NCBI GenBank assembly: GCA_029881015.1
Contig: JAOUNK010000173.1
Coordinates: 1 to 7,167 of the forward strand
Reading direction: 5' to 3'
Source: Gammaproteobacteria bacterium
GTDB lineage: Bacteria; Pseudomonadota; Gammaproteobacteria; Steroidobacterales; Woeseiaceae
DNA length: 7,167 nt
Part shown: piece by piece, positions 1 to 5,679 of the stretch
Numbering within the stretch: position 1 is the stretch's first letter
Layout: the number at the start of each line of letters is the position of its first letter
Program-made: the position numbers and the translations under genes
The notes under the pieces: generated by a model
The model's input: the letters and a program-made list of their open reading frames with translations, nothing else
Told to the model about the DNA's origin: nothing
Database searches by the model: none

Positions 1-617
1 TACCGCTGCGGATTGTCGTGCTGGGCGGTATCTATTCCGGTTTCTTCGCTGTGTCGGAGGCTGCGGCGATCACAGCCCTGTACGTCTTCATCGCCGAGGT
101 GCTTATCAATCGCGAGATCCCGTTCCGCGAGCTCCCGCGGGTCATACGCGAGTCTATGGTGCTCGTCGGCGGCATCCTGATGATCCTGGGTGTGTCCCTG
201 GCGTCGACCTACTACATGATCGACGCCGAAGTGCCGCAAAAACTCCTGCAATTCGTGGCTGAGCTCGTCAGCAGCCCCACGTCGTTCCTCGTATTGCTCC
301 TGCTGTTCCTGCTTGTGCTAGGTGCGATCCTCGATATCTTCTCTGCCATCGTGCTGGTCGTACCACTGATCCTGCCGATCGCGGCCGGGTTCGGTGTGAA
401 CGAGGTGCACCTCGGTATCGTATTTCTTGCTGCGATGCAGCTCGGTTACCTGACGCCACCTGTCGGTCTGAACCTGTTCATCGCGAGTTATCGATTCAAC
501 AAACCCATCATGCATGTGTACTCAGCGACATTCCCGTTCCTGGTAATCCTCATGCTGTCGGTTATTCTTATTACTTTCCTGCCGGATCTGTCCCTTGTCT
601 TCCTTTCCGGTGACTAA
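1..617 (+). CDS. TRAP transporter large permease, DctM family (C-terminal part, 5' truncated)
   Basis: This is the C-terminal half of the large membrane subunit of a tripartite ATP-independent periplasmic (TRAP) transporter, which couples ion gradients to uptake of a solute delivered by a periplasmic binding protein. The reading frame is open from position 3, so the start lies upstream; about 204 residues of a family usually near 425-430 residues are present. Diagnostic stretches are the GIYSGFFAVSEAAAI segment near the left edge, the LGAILDIFSAIVLVVPLILPI segment at about 317-383, and the GYLTPPVGLNLF motif at about 441-477. About five hydrophobic spans are visible, with the last ending close to the TAA stop at 615-617. 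The small permease and the binding protein would be expected upstream, outside the window. The substrate cannot be told from this part. The dehydrogenase gene begins 15 nt downstream, so the two are probably co-transcribed. The family call is firm. Confidence 0.93.
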   Translation, partial: PLRIVVLGGIYSGFFAVSEAAAITALYVFIAEVLINREIPFRELPRVIRESMVLVGGILMILGVSLASTYYMIDAEVPQKLLQFVAELVSSPTSFLVLLLLFLLVLGAILDIFSAIVLVVPLILPIAAGFGVNEVHLGIVFLAAMQLGYLTPPVGLNLFIASYRFNKPIMHVYSATFPFLVILMLSVILITFLPDLSLVFLSGD

Positions 618-632
618 GCGAAAAGGTGTAGC

Positions 633-1736
633 GTGCGGCATAAAATCGAATTCTCTGTGTTCATGTTGGCGTTCTCGCCATTCGCGGTCGCGTCACTCGA
701 GGATGTACAGCTTCCCGCCGGCTTCGTCATCGAGGAATACGCAGACGTGCCCCAGGCGCGCTCTCTCGCGCTGGGGGACAGGGGAACGCTGTTCGTGTCG
801 ACCCGGCAGGGTCGTTCCGTGTACGCCGTTGTAGAGCGAGCGGACGGTTCCACGCGCACCATTGAGCTTCTTGGCGGAATGAATACGCCGAATGGCATCG
901 CGTTTCACGAGGGCGACCTGTACGTTGCGGAGATCGATCGCGTCTATCGTTACAAGAATATTGAAGATCACCTCCACGATGCTCCGGCCGGTGAAATTCT
1001 CGACATCGACCTGCCATCGGACAGCCACCACGGTTGGCGCTACATCGGTTTCGGTCCGGACAAGAAGCTCTACATCAGCATAGGTGCGCCCTGCAACGTG
1101 TGCGATGAGTCCGGCTACGCAGAAATCATTCGAGTGAATCCGGACGGCACCGGGCGTGAGACCTACGCATCCGGCATTCGCAATTCCGTGGGCTTCACGT
1201 GGCACCCGGAATCCAAGGACCTGTGGTTTACAGACAACGGGCGAGACATGCTCGGGGACGACCTGCCGCCCTGCGAGCTGAATCGTGCTGGACGTCAGGG
1301 TCTGCACTTCGGATTTCCGCAGTGCCATGCGGGCGAGATCCTGGATCCAAAGTACGGCAAAGGGCAAAAGTGTGACAACTACACGCCGCCGGTCCGGAAA
1401 CTTGGGCCGCACGTGGCGCCCCTCGGCCTGAAATTCTACACGGGGGACATGTTTCCGCCGGAGTACCGGAACCAGGTCTTTATCGCGGAACACGGCTCAT
1501 GGAATCGGTCCAAGAAAATAGGCTATCGCGTTTCGATCGTGCGGCTGGAAGGAGATTCAGCCATATCGTACGAACCGTTTGCCTTCGGCTGGTTGCAGGG
1601 AGAGTCGGTCTCCGGTCGCCCCGTGGATCTGATCGTAAAGGAAGACGGTTCATTGCTCGTCAGCGACGATTACGCGGGTAAGATTTATCGCATCAGCTAC
1701 GTTGGCGATGCTGTTAAGGAAATGACGTATGAGTAG
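633..1736 (+). CDS. Exported PQQ-type glucose/sorbosone dehydrogenase-like protein
   Basis: Predicted secreted beta-propeller protein of the glucose/sorbosone dehydrogenase (GSDH) family, whose characterised members use pyrroloquinoline quinone to oxidise sugars or related compounds in the periplasm. The 367-residue product starts at a GTG preceded by AAAAGGTG (621-628) at good spacing. Residues 1-20 are a signal peptide with a likely cut after AVA (18-20) and no lipobox. Family stretches include LPAGFVIEEYADVPQARSLALG (27-48, split by usual variation), HHGWRYIGFGPDKKLYISIGAPCNVC (132-157), SGIRNSVGFTWHP (180-192), LWFTDNGRD (197-205) and GRPVDLIVKEDGSLLVSDDYAGKIYRI near the end. The HH at 132-133 is the best candidate for the catalytic histidine of soluble glucose dehydrogenase. 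Five cysteines (154, 157, 214, 231, 247) could form disulfides; CNVC is not followed by His, so it is not a haem c site. No PQQ biosynthesis gene is in the window and the substrate is unknown. It sits between the TRAP permease and sppA. Confidence 0.88.
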   Translation: MRHKIEFSVFMLAFSPFAVASLEDVQLPAGFVIEEYADVPQARSLALGDRGTLFVSTRQGRSVYAVVERADGSTRTIELLGGMNTPNGIAFHEGDLYVAEIDRVYRYKNIEDHLHDAPAGEILDIDLPSDSHHGWRYIGFGPDKKLYISIGAPCNVCDESGYAEIIRVNPDGTGRETYASGIRNSVGFTWHPESKDLWFTDNGRDMLGDDLPPCELNRAGRQGLHFGFPQCHAGEILDPKYGKGQKCDNYTPPVRKLGPHVAPLGLKFYTGDMFPPEYRNQVFIAEHGSWNRSKKIGYRVSIVRLEGDSAISYEPFAFGWLQGESVSGRPVDLIVKEDGSLLVSDDYAGKIYRISYVGDAVKEMTYE

Positions 1737-3585
1737 TGGCAACTTCGTGGTGCGCTTTTTCGGCGCGATCTGGCGCGGCGCCGATGGACTGCGTAAAGTC
1801 CTGCACCTGGTCCTCCTGCTGTTCCTGTTCCTGCTGTTCTTCGGCGCGATCTCCGGTGACGCTCCGCACCTCGTGCCTCAGCGTGCGGCGCTCTTCCTGC
1901 AACCGGCAGGCGCATTGGTCGAGCAGGTGGCGGGCGATCCCTATGACCGTGCCGTCGCCCAACTGACACGGAAGCCGGTGCCCCAGACGTTGGTATCCGA
2001 CGTTGTCGAAGCGCTGGAATCCGCCCGCGACGATGATCGTATCGAGATCGTGCACCTGGAGCTTTCGGCGTTGGGAGGCGCCGGTCTCAGCAAGTTGCAG
2101 CGCGTGGCCGCGGCCATGGCGCGCTTTCAGGAGACAGGCAAGCGCATCGTTGCGAGCGCCGACTACTACTCACAACAGGCCTACTACCTGGCGGCCCATG
2201 CCGACGAGGTGTATATGCACCCGGAAGGCATCGTTTACCTGCAGGGTTATGGCGCCTATCGCAACTACTTCAAAGACGCGATCGATCTGCTGCGCATCGA
2301 CTGGAATGTCTTCAGGGTGGGCACTCACAAGTCCTTCGTTGAACCCTACACGCGTATGGACATGTCGCCGGAGGATCGCGAATCGCGATTGCACCTGATC
2401 GGGCAGTTCTGGCGTATGTACCAGGATGACGTGGTCTCGGCACGCGGCCTGGCGCCAGGCGCGATTGATGACTACGCGCAAAACATGGTGCAGCACGTCG
2501 CGAATGCAAACGGCGATATTGCGCAAGCCGCCGTCGATCACGGCCTGATCGACGACCTGCTCGGGCGTGCCGAATTGCGCGAGGTCCTGCAAGGCTACGT
2601 CGGTGTCGATGCGGATGACGATTCCATGTATGCGGCCGTGAGTATGTCTAACTACCTTGGCCAGGCGCGTCTCCTTGGCGGGGATCGCCTGAAGTCTGAG
2701 AATATTGCGATTATCGTCGCGGCCGGCGACATTCTCGACGGCTCGCAGCCGGCCGGAACTATCGGCGGTGAGTCGACAGCTTTGCTGCTGCGGCGCGCCC
2801 TGACCGACGAGACAGTGAAAGCCGTAGTGCTCAGGGTGGACAGCCCGGGAGGCAGCGTATTCGCTTCCGAAGTGATAGCCCAGGAAATCGAGGCGCTGCA
2901 GGAAGCCGGTAAGCCCGTTGTGGCTTCCATGGGTAGCGTCGCGGCGTCAGGCGGCTACTGGATTTCCGTTGTCGCGGACCGCGTGCTTGCAAGTCCGGCG
3001 ACAGTAACCGGATCCATCGGGATTTTCGGTATGGTGCCGACGTTTCAACGAACGCTCGACATGGTCGGTGTTGCGACCGACGGGGTAGGGACGACTCCGT
3101 GGGCGGGCGAACTACGTAGTGACCGCGAAATGGGCGAACACACCAAGCAGCTTTTCCAGATGGTCATCGAGGATGGCTACAACGACTTCATATCCGGCGT
3201 GGCCGAGAATCGTGAGCTCGACAAGGACTACGTGGACTCCATCGGGCAGGGGCAGGTATGGACCGGCAACGATGCGTTCGAGAACGGGCTGGTCGATCAG
3301 CTCGGGGATCTCGACGATGCAATCGTCGCGGCTGCCGAACTGGCAGGGCTGGCCGACGGTGAGTACGGTGAGAAGCTGATCGAAAAGCGGCTGACCGCGA
3401 CCGAGCAGATGATTCTCGACTTCCTGACGATCGTGCAGGTGGCAGGAATCGAGCCCGGCGCTTTCGTCAGGTCACCCACGCCGGTCGAGGTATTTGCGGA
3501 TCGGATGCAGGAACTGTTGTCTGATGTCCGTCGATTCAACGACCCGAAAGGCATGTATTCGCACTGTTTTTGCGAGCTGGATTGA
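1729..3585 (+). CDS. sppA: Signal peptide peptidase SppA, 67-kDa type (protease IV)
   Basis: Inner-membrane serine protease of family S49 that degrades signal peptides left after protein export. The 618-residue length equals that of E. coli SppA. A single N-terminal membrane anchor lies at about residues 24-40 (a run of L, V and F), with the rest periplasmic. The protein has the duplicated architecture of long SppA: the N-terminal half carries the catalytic lysine, K201 in GTHKSFVEPYTR (E. coli K209), and the C-terminal half carries the nucleophile, S407 in MGSVAASGGYWIS (E. coli S409), preceded by the conserved VVLRVDSPGGS (366-376). Both catalytic residues are intact. The start codon ATG at 1729 has AAGGA at 1716-1720, 8 nt upstream, and overlaps the stop of the dehydrogenase gene within ATGAGTAG, suggesting translational coupling. 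The C-terminal tail contains two cysteines (SHCFCELD), an unusual ending that I cannot interpret. No clear terminator follows the TGA at 3583-3585. Confidence 0.96.
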   Translation: MSSGNFVVRFFGAIWRGADGLRKVLHLVLLLFLFLLFFGAISGDAPHLVPQRAALFLQPAGALVEQVAGDPYDRAVAQLTRKPVPQTLVSDVVEALESARDDDRIEIVHLELSALGGAGLSKLQRVAAAMARFQETGKRIVASADYYSQQAYYLAAHADEVYMHPEGIVYLQGYGAYRNYFKDAIDLLRIDWNVFRVGTHKSFVEPYTRMDMSPEDRESRLHLIGQFWRMYQDDVVSARGLAPGAIDDYAQNMVQHVANANGDIAQAAVDHGLIDDLLGRAELREVLQGYVGVDADDDSMYAAVSMSNYLGQARLLGGDRLKSENIAIIVAAGDILDGSQPAGTIGGESTALLLRRALTDETVKAVVLRVDSPGGSVFASEVIAQEIEALQEAGKPVVASMGSVAASGGYWISVVADRVLASPATVTGSIGIFGMVPTFQRTLDMVGVATDGVGTTPWAGELRSDREMGEHTKQLFQMVIEDGYNDFISGVAENRELDKDYVDSIGQGQVWTGNDAFENGLVDQLGDLDDAIVAAAELAGLADGEYGEKLIEKRLTATEQMILDFLTIVQVAGIEPGAFVRSPTPVEVFADRMQELLSDVRRFNDPKGMYSHCFCELD

Positions 3586-3610
3586 ACCCCGTCCTACGCA
3601 CTATTCCGAA

Positions 3611-3638
3611 TTGACACTTCGCACGCCTGTTGCATACT
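3611..3638 (+). promoter_or_regulatory. Predicted sigma-70-type promoter driving the riboswitch/small-ORF transcript
   Basis: A perfect -35 hexamer TTGACA lies at 3611-3616, followed after 16 nt by CATACT at 3633-3638, which matches 4 of 6 bases of the -10 consensus, including the important second A and last T. Transcription would start near 3644-3646, just before the conserved aptamer core at 3652. This places the promoter where an independent riboswitch transcript needs it, 25 nt after the sppA stop. The -10 is imperfect and the assignment is by eye. Confidence 0.6.
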
Positions 3639-3640
3639 AA

Positions 3641-3754
3641 GGTCGCGAAATGGCAAATCTGGCGAAAGCCAGTGACGCAAAGCCACGGGTCCTCGCATCC
3701 TCCGCGACGCATTCCGCTACGCCACGAAGGACCCAGGATCGCCGAGCTACCGAC
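3641..3754 (+). promoter_or_regulatory. Class I cyclic di-GMP riboswitch (GEMM) aptamer
   Basis: The sequence follows the GEMM-I consensus in order. GGCAAA at 3652-3657 is followed by the P2 hairpin CTGGC-GAAA-GCCAG (3659-3672) with its GNRA tetraloop. GACGCAAAGCC follows at 3674-3684. The P3 stem pairs GGGTCCTCG (3687-3695) with CGA-A-GGACCC (3725-3734), leaving one bulged A at 3728. The 3' core GGATCGCCGAGCTACCG is at 3736-3752. Compared with the Vibrio cholerae Vc2 aptamer, the ligand-contacting bases are present: G20 corresponds to 3653, A47 to 3680 and C92 to 3750. A G at position 20 is typical of c-di-GMP selectivity rather than the cGAMP-preferring GEMM-Ib variants, which carry A. The closing P1 helix is weak here (GTCG 3642-3645 with CGAC 3751-3754). 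The P3 distal region is long, with an internal TCGC/GCGA hairpin as an alternative fold. The riboswitch lies directly upstream of a 28-codon ORF. Confidence 0.9.
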
Positions 3755-3786
3755 ACTGTATATGGCTTATCAAAAGGATATGGGTC
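3755..3786 (+). promoter_or_regulatory. Putative translational expression platform and Shine-Dalgarno
   Basis: This linker joins the aptamer to the small ORF. A strong ribosome binding site AAAAGGA (3772-3778) stands 8 nt before the ATG at 3787, which decides that start over the ATG at 3780. The six bases TGGGTC (3781-3786), immediately before the ATG, are perfectly complementary to GACCCA at 3730-3735. Most of that segment forms the 3' strand of aptamer stem P3. The two pairings are mutually exclusive, so ligand-stabilised P3 would free the start region and a translation-ON switch is the simpler reading. No hairpin followed by a U-run is seen before the ORF, which argues against a transcription-terminating platform. 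The switch mechanism is inference; the complementarity is seen directly. Confidence 0.5.
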
Positions 3787-3873
3787 ATGTTTTCCGTGCA
3801 GAAGATCCCGGTTTCAGTCATTCTACTGACACTGCTCGTAGCGTATTTCTTCATAACCGGACAGTTGCCCTAG
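3787..3873 (+). CDS. 28-residue single-span membrane peptide downstream of c-di-GMP riboswitch
   Basis: Short ORF from ATG 3787 to TAG 3871-3873. The peptide begins MFSVQKIPVS, continues through a hydrophobic core of about 18 residues (roughly 7-24, rich in V, I, L, F, A, T) and ends ITGQLP. Lys6 is its only charged side chain, on the N-terminal side, which by the positive-inside rule favours N-in, C-out insertion in the inner membrane. Support for reality is contextual: its own promoter, a c-di-GMP aptamer, a well-spaced AAAAGGA ribosome binding site, and no other credible gene before the convergent SIMPL gene. It is too short for default gene callers. I do not recognise the family; it lacks the N-terminal W-x-F-A-W pattern of CydX. 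Function is unknown; a small regulator or subunit of a membrane complex responding to c-di-GMP is only a guess. The alternative is that the aptamer controls a non-coding leader. Confidence 0.65.
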   Translation: MFSVQKIPVSVILLTLLVAYFFITGQLP

Positions 3874-3903
3874 GAGTCTGAGCACGTAAATGGAACGACT
3901 CAG

Positions 3904-3933
3904 GACTATTTTGTGAGATAGAACGAAATAGTC
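3904..3933. repeat. 8-bp perfect inverted repeat at the convergent gene junction
   Basis: GACTATTT (3904-3911) and AAATAGTC (3926-3933) form a perfect 8-bp inverted repeat around a 14-nt loop, covering the stop codon and last codons of the minus-strand SIMPL gene. Just to the left, CTGAG (3878-3882) and CTCAG (3899-3903) form another short pair. A role in ending transcription of the small-ORF transcript is possible, but the stem is AT-rich, the loop is long and neither side has a U-run, so a classical intrinsic terminator is not supported. Confidence 0.3.
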
Positions 3934-4631
3934 GTTACTACACGTACATCTTTCTCGATCTTCATCGTGTCGGAGTAGTTTTCTCCGACATCCTTGATGA
4001 TGAATCCACCTTGCCTGGCAGAGCGGATGCCGCCGACGTCGACTCCGGCGTTCGACGCAAACTCGTTTGCCGCGAGGCGCGCGTTGGTTGTTGCTTCCTT
4101 GAGCATTTCGGGCTTGATCTCGTTCAGCCCCGTGAAGTAGTAGGACGGTGCGTTGTTCCGAATGTCGACACCTTGCGCGATGAGTTCATTGAGCTTGGAA
4201 CGGGCCTCGGACACGAGCCGAACCTTGTCGGTCTCGACCTCGATGGAACCCGTCAGGTAGAAACGTTCCTCGACAAGGACCTGGTCATCGTCTCGAAATT
4301 CCTGGTGGTTATAGTCAACGACCCCGGGCGTAATCTCCGCTTCGCCGAAGCCGCTTTCCAGCAGTATCCCCACGATTTTCGACCGGTCGGCTTTGGACTT
4401 TTCGTATAACGCCTGCATCGCGGCCTCGTCGCGGCCTGTCACAGTGTACTGGATACGCCAGAACGCGCGGTCGGCCTCAACCCTGCGTTCGGCCAGGCCT
4501 TTAACTTCGGCCGTGTTGATACCCACGCTGGAGTTGTACATGGTCTGGCCGACGAAATAGCCGGCTGCCGCGATACCCAGCGACAGTATTAGCGCAGGCA
4601 GGAAGGTGAAGCTGCGATTCGTTTGGCTCAT
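3906..4631 (-). CDS. SIMPL (DUF541, YggE-like) domain protein with N-terminal membrane anchor
   Basis: A 241-residue member of the SIMPL/DUF541 family. Proteins of this family are membrane-anchored or periplasmic; E. coli YggE is linked to oxidative-stress tolerance, but the biochemical role is not settled. Residues about 9-28 are hydrophobic and form an uncleaved anchor or signal sequence. The domain then starts with the typical V-x-G-x-A-E pattern (VKGLAERRVEADRAFWRI, 43-60), and near the C-terminus carries KPEMLKEATTNARLAANEFA (173-192), the family's conserved helix, followed by the GVDVGGIRSARQGGFII segment. The ATG at 4631 lies 1 nt after the tdh stop (TGA, T, ATG), and its likely ribosome binding site, GGAA, overlaps the last tdh codons, so it is translated as the last gene of the kbl-tdh operon. 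A link to threonine metabolism is not known to me; the placement may be incidental. Confidence 0.88.
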   Translation of the reverse strand: MSQTNRSFTFLPALILSLGIAAAGYFVGQTMYNSSVGINTAEVKGLAERRVEADRAFWRIQYTVTGRDEAAMQALYEKSKADRSKIVGILLESGFGEAEITPGVVDYNHQEFRDDDQVLVEERFYLTGSIEVETDKVRLVSEARSKLNELIAQGVDIRNNAPSYYFTGLNEIKPEMLKEATTNARLAANEFASNAGVDVGGIRSARQGGFIIKDVGENYSDTMKIEKDVRVVTTISFYLTK

Positions 4632-4632
4632 A

Positions 4633-5661
4633 TCAGTTCCAATGCAGGATGATTTTACCGGACTGACCGGACTCCATCAGTTCGAATGCCGGCTGGAATT
4701 CGTCGATATCGAAATGATGCGTAATGATCGGCTCCATGTTGAGCCCGCTCTGCAGCATGCTCGACATTTTGTACCAGGTCTCGAACATCTCCCGACCGTA
4801 CACGCCTTTCAGTACCAGCCCCTTGAAGATCACGTCATTCCAGTTGATGGCCATGTCGCTCGGGGGAATACCGAGGATGGCGACCTTGCCGCCATGGTGC
4901 ATGGTGCGCAGCATGTCGCGAAAGGCCTGCGGATTCCCGGACATTTCCATACCGACATCGAAGCCTTCGACCATACCGAGTTCCCGCATCGTGTCGTCAA
5001 TGGTCGTCGTCGTGACATTAATCGCACGTGTCGCGCCCATCTTGCGTGCGAGGTCGAGACGATAGTCGTTGACGTCGGTGATGACGACGTGCCGAGCGCC
5101 CGCATAGCGAGCGATGGCAACGGCCATGATGCCGATCGGGCCGGCGCCGGTGATGAGGACGTCCTCGCCGACAAGGTCGAATGACAATGCCGTGTGGGTG
5201 GCATTGCCAAGGGGGTCCAGAATGGCTGCCATCTCGTCCGAAATCGCATCGGGAAGCTTGAACGCATTGAATGCAGGGACCGAGATGTACTCGGCAAACG
5301 CACCCGGACGGTTCACGCCGACACCGAAGGTGTTCATGCAAAGGTGCCGGCGGCCTGCACGACAATTGCGACAGACACCACAGGTTATGTGGCCTTCAGC
5401 GGAGACGCGGTCGCCGATCTCGAAACCCATGACCTCGATACCCTTAGCGACGATCTCACCGCTGAATTCATGGCCGACCGCCATTGGCACGGGGATCGTC
5501 GCTTGCGCCCAGTCGTCCCATTTGAAAATGTGAATGTCGGTGCCACAGATCGCAGTGCGTCTTACCTTGATCAATACATCGTTGTGGCCGACCTCCGGTT
5601 TCTCGATGTCCTCCATCCAGATGCCGCGTTCTGCTTTTGATTTGACCAGTGCTTTCATCAT
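4633..5661 (-). CDS. tdh: L-threonine 3-dehydrogenase
   Basis: Cytosolic zinc-dependent medium-chain dehydrogenase that oxidises L-threonine with NAD+ to 2-amino-3-ketobutyrate, the substrate of Kbl encoded just upstream. The 342-residue protein closely follows E. coli Tdh (341 residues) along its length. Catalytic zinc ligands are C39 (TAICGTD), H64 and E65 (VGHEF). Structural zinc ligands are C94, C97, C100 and C108 (HITCGVCRNC, HLC). The Rossmann motif TGAGPIG is at 171-177. Conserved stretches EGFDVGMEMSG, GIPPSD and YGREMFETWYKM separate it from other alcohol dehydrogenases. The gene starts with two consecutive ATGs (5661 and 5658). TCCT at 5666-5669 (AGGA on the coding strand) is 4 nt from the first and 7 nt from the second, and the second gives the MKAL start of E. 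coli, so the true start may be 5658. The gap to kbl is about 18 nt, consistent with an operon. Confidence 0.97.
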   Translation of the reverse strand: MMKALVKSKAERGIWMEDIEKPEVGHNDVLIKVRRTAICGTDIHIFKWDDWAQATIPVPMAVGHEFSGEIVAKGIEVMGFEIGDRVSAEGHITCGVCRNCRAGRRHLCMNTFGVGVNRPGAFAEYISVPAFNAFKLPDAISDEMAAILDPLGNATHTALSFDLVGEDVLITGAGPIGIMAVAIARYAGARHVVITDVNDYRLDLARKMGATRAINVTTTTIDDTMRELGMVEGFDVGMEMSGNPQAFRDMLRTMHHGGKVAILGIPPSDMAINWNDVIFKGLVLKGVYGREMFETWYKMSSMLQSGLNMEPIITHHFDIDEFQPAFELMESGQSGKIILHWN

Positions 5662-5679
5662 CGAGTCCTAGATTGAAGC

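Noticed and set aside
1092..1103. CNVC in the dehydrogenase as a possible haem c attachment site
   Set aside because: The motif is followed by Asp, not His, and no cytochrome domain is present; disulfide or structural cysteines are more likely.
693..1493. 266-codon minus-strand frame opposite the dehydrogenase gene
   Set aside because: Shadow of the plus-strand gene in GC-rich DNA; the plus-strand product has clear family motifs and a signal peptide.
3586..3610. Terminator directly after sppA
   Set aside because: No GC-rich hairpin with a U-run is visible before the next promoter; sppA transcripts may read into the riboswitch.
3630..3881. 83-codon plus-strand open frame across the intergenic region
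   Set aside because: It runs through the riboswitch aptamer, has no ribosome binding site at its start and gives an unfamiliar low-complexity peptide. The structured RNA explains the sequence better.
3780..3881. ATG at 3780 as an alternative start after the riboswitch (34 codons)
   Set aside because: It lies only 1 nt after AAAAGGA, too close for initiation, and encodes no recognisable or hydrophobic feature.
4606..5640. Plus-strand frames of 192 and 148 codons opposite tdh
   Set aside because: Antisense shadows; the minus strand encodes a full-length Tdh with all zinc ligands.
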